A stretch of DNA of 64,000 nucleotides from JASHPR01 sp963739645 (GTDB taxonomy: Bacteria; Actinomycetota; Actinomycetes; Streptosporangiales; Streptosporangiaceae): contig CAVUBM010000061.1 of NCBI GenBank assembly GCA_963739645.1, forward strand, positions 1-64,000, read 5' to 3'. Each line of letters starts with the position of its first letter. Position 1 is the stretch's first letter. The translations under genes and the position numbers were made by a program. Below the pieces are notes generated by a model. That model ran no database searches. It was not told where the DNA came from and worked only from the letters and a program-made list of their open reading frames with translations. Positions 17,809 to 26,884 of this stretch are shown one piece after another.

Positions 17809-19932
17809 ATGGATCCCAGGCACGCGATCTTGTTCGAGCCGGTCACGATCGGGCCGAAGACGCTGCGCAACCGCTTCTATCAGGTGCCGCACGCGTCCGG
17901 CTTCGGCACCGCCAAGCCCCGGACGCAGGCGGCGTTCCGGGCGATCAAGGCCGAGGGCGGCTGGGGCGGGGTGTGTGTGGAGTACGCCCCGGTGTCCCGG
18001 GACGCCGACGAGGTGCCCGCGGTGGCCGCCAACGTCTGGGACGACGCCGACGCCCGCGCGCTTGCGCTCACGGTCGAGGCCGTGCACGCCCACGGCGCGC
18101 TGGTCGGCCTGGAGCTGTACCACGGCGGCGCGTCCAGCCTGAACGGGGAGTCGCGGTCGGTGCGGGTCGCGCCGACCCAGCTGGCGTCGGAGATGCGGTT
18201 CGCGTCCCTGGCCAAGGAGATGACCACCGAGGACATCGCCCAGGTGCAGAAGGACTGGGTCGAGGCGGCCAAGCGCGGCCGGGACGTCGGCTTCGACATC
18301 ATCTATGTCTACGGCGCGCACGGCTACCTCTTCACCCAGTTCATGTCGCCGGTGACCAACCGGAGGACCGATGGCTACGGCGGCAGCGTGGCGAACCGGG
18401 GCCGGATCTGGCTGGAGACGCTGGAGGCGGTGCGGGCAGAGGTCGGCGGCGACTGTGCGGTCGCGACCCGGATCTGTGTGCACGGGCGGGACGAGCTGCC
18501 CGGCATCGAGCTCGAGGAGACGCTGGAGCTGGTCAAGATGGCCGACGACCTGGTCGACCTCTGGGATCTCACCGTCGGCTCCTGGCCCGAGGACTCAGGT
18601 ACCTCCCGGTACTACCCCGAAGGCCACCAGCGGCCGTGGACGCACCGGATCCGTGAGGCTACCGAGAAGCCGATCGTGGCCGTCGGCCGTTACTCGAGCC
18701 CGGACCTGATGGCCGAGGTGGTCAAGTCGGGTGCGGTGGACCTGATCGGGGCCGCCCGGCAAGCGATCGCCGACCCGTTCCTGCCCCAGAAGATCGCCGA
18801 AGGCCGGCTCGACGAGATCCGTGAGTGCACCGGCTCGAACATGTGCATCCTGCGCGAGGAGTCCTTCAACCACCTCGGCTGCCTGCAGAACGCGACCGCG
18901 GGCGAGGAGTTCCGCCGCGGCTGGCATCCCGAGCTGTTCACGCGTGCGGCCAACGCGGACCAGTCCGTGCTCGTGGTGGGGGGCGGCCCGGCCGGGATGG
19001 AGTGCGCGGTGGTGCTGGGCAAGCGCGGCTTCTCCGCGGTGCACCTGGTCGAGGCCGAGGCCGAGATCGGCGGGAGAATGCGCTGGACCCGGCGGCTGCC
19101 GACGCTCGGTGACTGGGGGCGGGTCACCGACTGGCGCGCCGTGCAGCTGGACAAGCTGCCCGGGGTGGAGGTGATCACCGGCCGGCGGCTCTCGGCCGCT
19201 GACATCCTCGACTACGGCGCCGAGATCGTCGTGATCGCCACCGGGTCGACCTGGCGGGGCGACGGGGTGCAGCCCGGCGAGGTCGGGCGGATCTCGGGGG
19301 CCGAGTCCGGCCTGGCCAACGTGCTGACCCCGGAGCAGGTCGCCGCGGGGAAGCGGCCGGTGGGCCGGAACGTGATCGTCTACGACACCGACGGCTACTA
19401 CGTCGGGCCGGGCGTGGCCGAGCTGCTGGCGGGCGAGGGCTTCTCGGTCACGCTGGTGACCTCGTACCCCGTGCTTTCGCCGGTTTCCGACCACACCCTG
19501 GAGGGCGACATGCTCCGCTCGCACGTGCACCGCCAGGGGGTCACGGTGCAGCGGGGGATCACGATGACCGGAATCGGGCTGGACTCGGTCCGGGGCCGGG
19601 ATGAGTACGGCGATCCCTGGTCCGCTGGATGCGACGGGGTGGTGCTGGTCACCCAGCAGGCCTCGAACGACGGGCTGTATGCGGAACTGACCCGTGACCA
19701 AGCCGCCCTGGCGCGGGCGGGCATCCGGGCCGTGCACCTGATCGGCGACGCGGTCGCGCCCCGGATCATCTCGGAGGCGGTCTTCGACGGGCACCGGCTG
19801 GCCCGCGAGATAGACCAGCCGGACCCTGGCCGGCCCATCCCGTACCTGCGCGAGACCCCTGACCTGCGCGATTCCCAGGACCGGCACCAGCTCCCCGACC
19901 TCCGCGCGTCCCAGCACACCATGCCGGGGTAG
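17809..19932 (+). CDS. Trimethylamine/dimethylamine dehydrogenase-like FMN/FAD oxidoreductase lacking two hallmark cysteines
   Basis: A 707-residue protein with an N-terminal old-yellow-enzyme FMN barrel, an iron-sulfur segment and a C-terminal FAD/NAD-like domain (VLVVGGGPAGMECAVVLG), the TMADH/DMADH/histamine dehydrogenase layout. Catalytic residues VYGAHGYL (Tyr, His) and LWDLTVG (Asp) are kept. The cysteine that binds FMN in TMADH is replaced: NRFYQVPHAS has Ala29 where TMADH has Cys30. The cluster motif reads ECTGSNMC with Ser343 in place of the second cysteine (Cys340, Cys346 and Cys358 remain). AAGAAGG precedes the ATG. It may oxidise a methylated amine for the island at 26-50 kb, but the substitutions make the substrate and the electron route uncertain. 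Confidence 0.85.
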   Translation: MDPRHAILFEPVTIGPKTLRNRFYQVPHASGFGTAKPRTQAAFRAIKAEGGWGGVCVEYAPVSRDADEVPAVAANVWDDADARALALTVEAVHAHGALVGLELYHGGASSLNGESRSVRVAPTQLASEMRFASLAKEMTTEDIAQVQKDWVEAAKRGRDVGFDIIYVYGAHGYLFTQFMSPVTNRRTDGYGGSVANRGRIWLETLEAVRAEVGGDCAVATRICVHGRDELPGIELEETLELVKMADDLVDLWDLTVGSWPEDSGTSRYYPEGHQRPWTHRIREATEKPIVAVGRYSSPDLMAEVVKSGAVDLIGAARQAIADPFLPQKIAEGRLDEIRECTGSNMCILREESFNHLGCLQNATAGEEFRRGWHPELFTRAANADQSVLVVGGGPAGMECAVVLGKRGFSAVHLVEAEAEIGGRMRWTRRLPTLGDWGRVTDWRAVQLDKLPGVEVITGRRLSAADILDYGAEIVVIATGSTWRGDGVQPGEVGRISGAESGLANVLTPEQVAAGKRPVGRNVIVYDTDGYYVGPGVAELLAGEGFSVTLVTSYPVLSPVSDHTLEGDMLRSHVHRQGVTVQRGITMTGIGLDSVRGRDEYGDPWSAGCDGVVLVTQQASNDGLYAELTRDQAALARAGIRAVHLIGDAVAPRIISEAVFDGHRLAREIDQPDPGRPIPYLRETPDLRDSQDRHQLPDLRASQHTMPG

Positions 19933-20097
19933 GAACCCCGCTCCCGCACAGGCCGCCGCACGCGGCGCTGCCGCCGCCCCGGGCCCGGGCCTCGGTATTC
20001 ACCCGGGTTACGCGAGTTCACCAGAGTGCCTCGACGTCGTCCTGCGACTACGTTTACTGAGGTGGGGGACGTGCGGAGCGGGGAGGAGGGGGCGGCT

Positions 20098-21042
20098 GTG
20101 CCCTCAGATTCGGATGCCGGAAAACTGCTGACGCCGTTGCCGGTCTTGTCGCGCACCGAGGAGCGCAACCTGCGGACCGTCGACATCGACACGGTCCCGA
20201 CCGAGGAAGTGCTGCGGCTGCTCAACGCCGAGGACGCCACGGTCGCCGGCGCGGTCGCCTCGGCCCTGCCCGCGCTGGCCGCGGTGGTCGACCGTGTGGT
20301 GGAACGCCTCAAGGCCGGCGGCCAGGTGCATTACTTTGGCGCTGGGACCTCGGGGCGGATGGGCGTTCTTGACTCCGCGGAGGTGATACCGACGTTCGGC
20401 CTGGAACCTGGGGTCTTTGTTGCCCACCACGCAGGCGGTGCGACCGCGCTGGGCAGCGCGGTCGAGGACGTCGAGGATGACGAGATGCTCGGCGCCAGGG
20501 ATGCGCGCGCGGTCACCGCGGCCGACGTAGCGGTGGGCATCACCGCCAGCGGCCGCACGCCCTACGTGGCGGGTGCGCTGCGGCACGCCCGCTCGGCCGG
20601 TGCGATGACCGTGCTGGTCAGCAGCAACCCAGCGGCACCCCTCGCCGCGCTGGCCCATCATGCCGTGCTGGTGGACACCGGCCCTGAGGCCATCGCGGGC
20701 TCCACCAGGCTGAAGGCCGCGACCGCGCAGAAGCTGATCCTCAACGCGCTGTCCACGGCCGCCATGGTCCGGCTGGGGCGCACCTATTCCAACCTGATGG
20801 CGGCGCTGGCGGGCACCAACGCCAAGCTGCGCCAGCGCCAGCTGAGCATACTCCGCGAGGCGTCCGGCGAGCCGGACGAAGCATGCCAGGCCGAGCTGGA
20901 ACGATGCGGCGGCGACCTGCGGCTGGCCCTGCTCTGCCTGATGTCCGGGCTGGAACCGCCCGCGGCCATGGTCGCGCTGGCCGACGCCGGTGGCAGCGTG
21001 CGTTGCGCCATCGCCCGGCTCGGCCGGGCGGAGCAGCCGTGA
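20098..21042 (+). CDS. murQ: N-acetylmuramic acid 6-phosphate etherase
   Basis: Cleaves the lactyl ether of MurNAc 6-phosphate to GlcNAc 6-phosphate in peptidoglycan recycling. The SIS-domain protein has the signature VHYFGAGTSGRMGVLDSAE near residue 80, GITASGRTPYVAGAL near 145 and GSTRLKAATAQKLILNALST near 205. The GTG at 20098 lies about 10 bases after GGGAGGAGGG and gives 314 residues, close to the usual 300; a start at 20026 would add an unsupported leader. The stop overlaps the start of the kinase gene (GTGA). Confidence 0.94.
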   Translation: MPSDSDAGKLLTPLPVLSRTEERNLRTVDIDTVPTEEVLRLLNAEDATVAGAVASALPALAAVVDRVVERLKAGGQVHYFGAGTSGRMGVLDSAEVIPTFGLEPGVFVAHHAGGATALGSAVEDVEDDEMLGARDARAVTAADVAVGITASGRTPYVAGALRHARSAGAMTVLVSSNPAAPLAALAHHAVLVDTGPEAIAGSTRLKAATAQKLILNALSTAAMVRLGRTYSNLMAALAGTNAKLRQRQLSILREASGEPDEACQAELERCGGDLRLALLCLMSGLEPPAAMVALADAGGSVRCAIARLGRAEQP

Positions 21043-21923
21043 GCAGCCTGCTCGGCCTGGACATCGGCGGCACCCGGAGCCGGGCGCAGCTTTGCGTGGA
21101 CGGCGAGCTGGTGGCGTACAGCACCGCGGCCAGCGCCAGCCTGGTCGCGGTCGGTGAGTCCAGCGCGAAGGCCGCGCTGGCCGACCTGCTGGCCGCGCTG
21201 CCGCTCGAGCACCCCCTGGACGCGATCTGCGTCGGCGCGGCGGGGGCCAGCGTTCCCAGCGCGCGGCAGTTCCTCACCGACCACCTGGCCCCGCTGACCC
21301 GGGCGGGCACACTCCTGATCGTCAGGGACGCGATGCTCGTCCTGCCCGCCGCGGGCCTGGACGCGGGTATCGCGCTGATCTGCGGGACGGGTTCGGTGGC
21401 GATCGGCAGCTACCTGGGCCGCGAGGCCCAGTCCGGCGGATGGGGCTACCTCCTCGGTGATGAGGGCAGCGGTTACTGGATGGTCCGGGCCGCGCTCCGG
21501 GCGCTGCTGGCCCGCCGCGACGGCCAGGCCCCCCTCGGCGAGCTGGGCGACCGCCTGCTCGCCGCCACCGGTGCGCGCCACATTGGCGCCCTGCACGAGC
21601 TGTTCTACACCCAGCCCCATCCCCGGCACTGGGCTAGTTTCGCACCGCTGGTCCTGGACAGCGCTGACCCGGCCGCGGCGTCCATCATGGCGGACGCGGC
21701 CGCGGCCCTGGCGCGCCTCGCGGTGTCCGCGGCCGAACGGCTCGACGCCCCGGCCGCGCTGCCCGTGGTGCTGGCCGGCGGCCTGTTCGGCCACGCCGAC
21801 TTCGAGGCCACCGTCCGGATGGTGATCGAGGACGCGCGGCCAGGCAGTGACATCAGGACCCTGACCGAGCCGCCGGTCAGCGGCGCCGTCCGGCTGGCCC
21901 AGGCCGCGGCCAGCCGCAACTAG
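21039..21923 (+). CDS. BadF/BadG-type N-acetylhexosamine kinase
   Basis: ASKHA-fold sugar kinase of 294 residues. It opens MSSLLGLDIGGTRSRAQL (phosphate-1 loop), has ALICGTGSVAIGSYLG (phosphate-2) and GGWGYLLGDEGSGYWM, typical of N-acetylglucosamine/MurNAc kinases. The GTG start overlaps the murQ stop by four bases, so the two are coupled. In this setting it probably phosphorylates GlcNAc or MurNAc released from the cell wall. Confidence 0.88.
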   Translation: MSSLLGLDIGGTRSRAQLCVDGELVAYSTAASASLVAVGESSAKAALADLLAALPLEHPLDAICVGAAGASVPSARQFLTDHLAPLTRAGTLLIVRDAMLVLPAAGLDAGIALICGTGSVAIGSYLGREAQSGGWGYLLGDEGSGYWMVRAALRALLARRDGQAPLGELGDRLLAATGARHIGALHELFYTQPHPRHWASFAPLVLDSADPAAASIMADAAAALARLAVSAAERLDAPAALPVVLAGGLFGHADFEATVRMVIEDARPGSDIRTLTEPPVSGAVRLAQAAASRN

Positions 21924-21935
21924 CAGCCGCACGTT

Positions 21936-22963
21936 ATGTCCACGTCGGCCGCGGAGCTCGTCGACCGCGCGGTGGCGGCCGGAGTCATGCCCGGCGCGGT
22001 CCTCGCCGCGGGCCTGCGCAGCGCGGACCCGCTGCTGCTGCACGTGGCGGGCGATGCCCAGCGCGACATGGCCGCCCGGCGGCCGATGACGGCGGACACG
22101 GTCTTTGATCTCGCCTCGCTGACCAAGGTCGTCGCGACGACGCCGTGCCTGCTGTGGCTGGCCGCCGGCGCGAGATCGGCCTGGACGAGCCGGTGCGCCG
22201 TTACCTGCCCGCGTTCACCGGAGACGGCAAGGACCTGGTGACCGCGCGGCACCTGCTCACGCACACCTCCGGCCTGCCCGGCCAGCGGAGGTACTACCGG
22301 CACCTGCGCGAGCCGGCCGAGATCCGGGCCGCCGCGCTGGCCGAGCCGCTGGCCGCCCCGCCCGGCACCGCATTCTGCTACTCCGACGCCGGCTTCATCA
22401 TCCTGGGCGAGCTGGCCGCCTCGGTCGCGGGCTGCGGACTGGACGAGCTGACCCAGGACGTGGTGTGCGCACCGCTCGGCCTGGCCCAGACCAGGTACCG
22501 GCCGCCCGCTTCGTGGACGGACCGGATCGCGGCCACCGAGCCGATCCTGGGAGTGGCCAAGGTCGGGGTGGTCCACGACGAGAACGCCGCAGCGCTGGGC
22601 GGGGTGGCCGGCCACGCCGGCCTGTTCGGCACCGCGGCCGACCTGGCTCGCTACGCCGCCGCCTGGGCCCGGGGAGACTGGCCGCGAGAGGCGCTGCGCT
22701 GCCAGACCGAGGGCCTGGGCGGGCGCCGCGGGCTGGGCTGGGGGCTGCGCGGCGACACGTGGGACAACATGGGCGACGGGTGGCCGGCGTCGGGTGCCGG
22801 GCACACCGGCTTCACCGGCACCAGCCTGTCCGTGGACGCCCGCAGCGGTCTGTGGGCGGTCCTGCTGACCAATGCGGTGCACTTCGGGCGTGGCCCGGAA
22901 CACTCGGTCGTCGGCCTGCGCAAGCAGGTGCACGCGGCCGTGGCGGCCGCGCTGCTCGGCTAG
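21936..22963 (+). pseudogene. Beta-lactamase-family serine hydrolase, frameshifted
   Basis: Class C beta-lactamase/penicillin-binding fold with SLTK as the serine motif near residue 58, YSDAG as the Tyr motif and HTGFTG as the third motif. Such hydrolases commonly sit beside murQ and muramidase genes and may trim muropeptides or esters. One base is missing near 22170: LLWLAAG is followed by EIGLDEPVRRYLPAF in the next frame. Both halves are otherwise clean and the joined protein would have about 342 residues. It starts 12 bp after the kinase. No signal peptide is evident, so it may be cytoplasmic. Confidence 0.84.
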
Positions 22964-23740
22964 GCCGCCCGGCCTCGCTGGGCTACCACCAGCACGCGGC
23001 GGATCATGCAGTCCATCGTCGCGTGCATCTCCTCGATGCCCGCTCGCACCTGGCCCGGATCAGCGTCCGCCTCGGCCGCTAGCTCCCCGACGGCGGCGAG
23101 CATCGCCAGGCCCGTGCGCTCCTGCCGCTCGCGCCAGGCCTCGGTCTCGGCGTAGCTGACGATGTCGAAGCCGGCCTCATCCAGGAGCGGGCGGTGGTCG
23201 GCGACTTGCTCCGGCCTGGCGGGCGGGCGGCGGTGATAATCCCAGCTGGTCACCACCAGCCGGCCGCCGGGAACGATGATCCTGGCCAGCTCGGCGGCGG
23301 CGGCGCGCTTGCTGGGCGTGAACAGCAGGGCGTCGACGCTCATGACCGCGTCAGCGGAGCGGCTCGGCAGCCCGGTGTCCTCAAAGCTGCCCCGGCGGAA
23401 TTCCGGCCCGGCCTGCCAGGCCGGCCCGGTCCGCCTGGCACCGGGCCGCGCCCAGCGCGGATTCGGCGGTGTCGAGGCCGATGAGCCTGGCCCCGGTCGC
23501 GTCGGCCACCCAGAGACCGGGCCCGCCGCGGCCGCAGCCGATATCGATCAGGCGCTGGCCGCTCCCGACCCGTGTCTCGCGGGCGAAGAGCCGGAGCTCG
23601 GTCAGGCTGATGTAGCTGAAGGGGTCGACCCCGTCCGGGTACTCAGGTCCGTACACCTCACGCCAGATGCGCTCGCGCACGGCCGACGCCGGCCCGGCGA
23701 ACGCCCGCTCGAACCGTGCTCCCCACCGTGCCTCGTCCAT
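22960..23740 (-). pseudogene. Class I SAM-dependent methyltransferase, frameshifted
   Basis: The N-terminal part has the SAM-binding motif LIDIGCGRGGPGLWVAD near residue 65, then LIGLDTAESAL. The C-terminal part has SVDALLFTPSKRAAAAELAR and ARIIVPGGRLVVTSWD (post-motif region). One base is lost around 23401-23408 (GRAG, then EFRRGSFEDTGLPSRSADAV in another frame). The start is the ATG at 23740 (MDEARWGARFERAF). The joined length is about 260 residues. It is convergent with the serine hydrolase and overlaps its end by 4 bp. The methyl acceptor is unknown. Confidence 0.8.
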
Positions 23741-23814
23741 CGCTGCCAGCCTGCCACAGGGCGCAGCCAGGGGCGTCGCCGCACGTCGGCGACTGGGCGT
23801 CGTACAGTGTCGCC

Positions 23815-24717
23815 ATGCCGCAACCAGCGCGGGGCACCTCAGCACAGGAGCCGCCCGAGCACACTCCGCAGACGCTCCTCGCGCACGTGCGCGCCCTCAC
23901 CCCGAACCTGGCCCCCGCCGAGCGGCGGGTCGCCGCCGCGGTGGTGCAAGACCCGGCGGGTGTCGCGGCCAAGACCATCTCCGAGCTGGCCGAGGCGTGC
24001 CGCACGTCAGGAACCACGGTGATCAGGTTCTGCCGGGCCATGGGTTTCCCTGGCTACCCCGAGCTCAGGCTGGCCCTGGCGGCTGCGGCGCAGGTCGGGC
24101 AGGCCAGGGGCTGGGAGGACATCGGCAGCGACATCGGGCCGCAGGACACCATCGACGAGGTGATCAAGAAAATCGCGCACGCCGACGCGCGCGCGGTGGA
24201 GGAAACGGCCGCGCAGCTGAACGCGGAGACGCTCAGCGCGGTCGTCGACGCTATCGTCCACGCCCGCCGCATCGATATCTACGGCGTCGGGGCCAGCGCG
24301 TTCGTCGCCCTGGACCTGCAGCAGAAGCTGCACCGCATCGAGCGGATCGTCTACGCGTGGCCCGACCCGCACAGCGCGGTGACATCGGCCGCCCTGCTGA
24401 AGCGCGGTGACGTGGCCATCGGCATCTCCCACACCGGGATGACCGCGGACACGGTCGGCAGCCTGGCCGAGGCCAGGCAGCAGCAGGCCACCACGGTGGC
24501 GATCACGAACTTCCCCGGGTCCTCCATCGCCAGCGTGGCCGACCACGTTCTCACCACCGCGGCCAGGGAGACGACATTCCGGTCCGGCGCAATGGCCAGC
24601 AGGATCGCCGCGCTCACCGTCGTGGACTGCCTGTTTGTCGCCGTTGCGCAGCGCAACTACAAGCAGACGCTGCGGGCGCTGGAGCGAACCTACGCGGCCA
24701 TCATCGCCCGCCGCTGA
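23815..24717 (+). CDS. MurR/RpiR-family transcriptional regulator
   Basis: A 300-residue regulator with an N-terminal RpiR helix-turn-helix (KTISELAEACRTSGTTVIRF, residues 58-77) and a C-terminal SIS domain that senses a phosphosugar (RIDIYGVGASAFVALDLQQ and VAIGISHTGMTADTVGSLAE). Regulators of this family control murQ and amino-sugar genes, and murQ with its kinase is 2.8 kb upstream on the same strand, so it likely responds to MurNAc 6-phosphate. It is divergent from the methyltransferase, 74 bp apart. Confidence 0.88.
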   Translation: MPQPARGTSAQEPPEHTPQTLLAHVRALTPNLAPAERRVAAAVVQDPAGVAAKTISELAEACRTSGTTVIRFCRAMGFPGYPELRLALAAAAQVGQARGWEDIGSDIGPQDTIDEVIKKIAHADARAVEETAAQLNAETLSAVVDAIVHARRIDIYGVGASAFVALDLQQKLHRIERIVYAWPDPHSAVTSAALLKRGDVAIGISHTGMTADTVGSLAEARQQQATTVAITNFPGSSIASVADHVLTTAARETTFRSGAMASRIAALTVVDCLFVAVAQRNYKQTLRALERTYAAIIARR

Positions 24718-24884
24718 CCGGCAATTCCTGATCCTGTCCGGGGAAAGACCGATCATGTCCCGGGCCCGGTCCCGGAAATGATCACGGAGAGGGTACGGCC
24801 GGATAGCCCGTCAGGCCCGGCGCCGGCTGCCCACCCGGGTCAGCAGCTCTTCCTGCGCCTGGATGCGACTCAACGAGCTGGGAC

Positions 24885-25895
24885 GTGGTATCTGCCCGTA
24901 CGAACGGGACGCATCCGGCGGCTAACTCGGCCGAGGTCAGCGCGCCGCGGTGGGAGGCCCACCAGCGGCCGGTGTCGCTGAGCCAGATGCCCCAGCGCCC
25001 GGCCGGCGAGCTGCGTGCCGAGGTCGCGGCCGTGTCCCAGCTCGGCCGCCAGGCCCGGTACCTGCAGCTCAGCCAGACGCTGCCCGGGCTGCTGGCCGAC
25101 CTGCAGGCGGCGATAGCCGCGGCCAGCGACGCGGAGCGGCCAGCGCTGTACGCACTGCTGGCCGAGGCTTACGGCGGCATCGCCGGGCTCGCCCATCAGC
25201 TCGGCTACGCCGACCTGCGGGCGCTGACCCTGGACCGGATCGAGTGGGCATCCCGCCAGTGCGGCGACCCGGTGCGGGTCGCGCGGACCCAGTGGTCCCG
25301 GGGCGGGTCGCTGCTCGGGGCCGCCGCTTACGACCAGGGCCTGGCGCTGATGGAGCGCACCCGCGGCGAGCTCGGCCCGGACCCGGCCCGCCTGGACGAG
25401 GCGGGCCGCAGCGTCTACGGGAGCCTGCACCTGCGCTCGGCGGTGCTGGCCGCCCGTGCGGGCCGCCGCCAGGAATCCGACGCTCACCTGGCCGAGGCCC
25501 AGCAGATCGCGGCCACCGTCCCGGACGGGGCCAACCACTACGGGATGGAGTTCGGCGCGGCCAACGTCGGCCTGCACGAGGTGTCGGCCGCCGTCGAGAT
25601 GGCCGACGGGGCGCTGGCGGTGGGCCGGGCCGAGGACGTGCACCGGGCCGGCTATCTCGACCGCCTGCCCCCGGTGCGGGTCGGCCACTACCACATCGAG
25701 GTGGCCAGGGGCTGGCTGTACTACGGCGACCGGCACCGCGCGCTGAGCGCGCTGAACCGCGCCCGGCGGATAGCGCCGCAGCAGGCCAGGCACCATCCGA
25801 TGGTCCGCGATACGGTCCAGGCCATCGCGCACGCCGAGCCGCGCCCGAGCGAGGAGCTGAGATCGTTCGCCACCTGGCTCGGGATCGACGCGTAG
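24885..25895 (+). CDS. TPR-like effector domain of an XRE-type actinobacterial regulator, DNA-binding domain missing
   Basis: A helical protein of 336 residues. AELRAEVAAVSQLGRQARY, LPGLLADLQAAIAAAS and the following repeats resemble the C-terminal part of the many actinobacterial XRE regulators that couple an N-terminal helix-turn-helix to a TPR-like ligand domain. No HTH is visible in the first 60 residues or in the 165 bp upstream, so the DNA-binding domain seems lost or never present. The GTG start at 24885 is weak; an ATG at 24989 (MPQRPAGEL) is an alternative. Family assignment is by pattern only. Confidence 0.55.
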   Translation: MVSARTNGTHPAANSAEVSAPRWEAHQRPVSLSQMPQRPAGELRAEVAAVSQLGRQARYLQLSQTLPGLLADLQAAIAAASDAERPALYALLAEAYGGIAGLAHQLGYADLRALTLDRIEWASRQCGDPVRVARTQWSRGGSLLGAAAYDQGLALMERTRGELGPDPARLDEAGRSVYGSLHLRSAVLAARAGRRQESDAHLAEAQQIAATVPDGANHYGMEFGAANVGLHEVSAAVEMADGALAVGRAEDVHRAGYLDRLPPVRVGHYHIEVARGWLYYGDRHRALSALNRARRIAPQQARHHPMVRDTVQAIAHAEPRPSEELRSFATWLGIDA

Positions 25896-25975
25896 CCGTC
25901 TTCGACCCGGTATGACCGTGTTCGGATTTCGCTGATCATGTTAGCCTCCTGGCAGCGGGTCTCTGGGGAGGGTGC

Positions 25976-26884
25976 ATGTGCGGGATCGTCGGCCTCCGGC
26001 TCAAGAATCCGGATCTTTATCCCGTCCTTGGCGAGCTGGTAGTCCCGATGCTGGACGTGCTCGCCTCGCGGGGGCCGGACTCCACCGGGGTGGCGATCTA
26101 CCGCCACGACGCCCCAGCCGGCGCGCTGAAGTACTCGCTCTGCGCCCCGGCGGATGACTACGACTGGGCGGGCCTCCGCACCGTGTTTGAGACCACGGGG
26201 TTCGAGGCCACGGGCCAGCCGGCCGAGCTGCGCCGCCGCGGCCGTGACGCGGTCGTGGTGACCGGTCTCGAGCCAGGGCAGGTGGAGCGCCTGCTGGCGG
26301 ACGTCGATCCGGGCATAAGGCTGTTCGGCTACGGGACCGCGATGGAGGTGTACAAGGACGTCGGCCCCGCCGCCGAAGTATGTGCCCGCTACGGGATTTC
26401 CGGCATGGCCGGCTACCAGGCCACCGGCCATACCCGGATGGCGACCGAGTCGGCGGTGACAATCGAGCACTCGCACCCGTTCGCCTCCGCCGCGGACCTG
26501 GCTCTGGTGCACAACGGGTCGTTCTCGAACTACGCCAGCATCCGCCGGGAGCTGACCGCCGCGGGCGTCCGCTTCGACACCGACAACGATTCCGAGGTGG
26601 CCGCCCGCTTCATCGCCCGCGAGCTGGACGATGGCGCTGACCTGGCCGAGGCCCTGCGTCGCGTGACCAAGGTGTTCGATGGCTTCTTCACGCTGCTTGT
26701 CTCGTCGGGGGCGTCGTTCGCGGTGGTGCGCGACTCGTTCGCGTGCAAGCCGATGGTGGTCGCCGAGACCTCCGACTACGTGGCCGTCGCCTCCGAGTAC
26801 GTGGCGCTGGCCGACCTCCCCGGGGTGGAGAAGGCGGAGGTGTTCGAGCCGATGCCCGAGGAGATCTACACGTGGCACGAGTAA
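25976..26884 (+). CDS. Class II glutamine amidotransferase subunit, set 1 (GlxB/MgsA-like)
   Basis: Homologous to the amidotransferase part of glutamate synthase, here a free 302-residue subunit. MCGIVGLRL at the N-terminus provides the catalytic Cys2 after Met removal; ASRGPDSTGVAIYR, GHTRMATESAV, HSHPFAS and VHNGSFSNYASIRREL are the glutaminase motifs. GGGGAGGG precedes the ATG. It overlaps the GXGXG subunit by 13 bp, which in turn overlaps the FMN subunit by one base, a layout shared with rhizobial glxBCD and with methylotroph mgsABC (N-methylglutamate synthase). With the sarcosine-oxidase-like heterotetramer nearby I favour the second role, without proof. Confidence 0.85.
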   Translation: MCGIVGLRLKNPDLYPVLGELVVPMLDVLASRGPDSTGVAIYRHDAPAGALKYSLCAPADDYDWAGLRTVFETTGFEATGQPAELRRRGRDAVVVTGLEPGQVERLLADVDPGIRLFGYGTAMEVYKDVGPAAEVCARYGISGMAGYQATGHTRMATESAVTIEHSHPFASAADLALVHNGSFSNYASIRRELTAAGVRFDTDNDSEVAARFIARELDDGADLAEALRRVTKVFDGFFTLLVSSGASFAVVRDSFACKPMVVAETSDYVAVASEYVALADLPGVEKAEVFEPMPEEIYTWHE

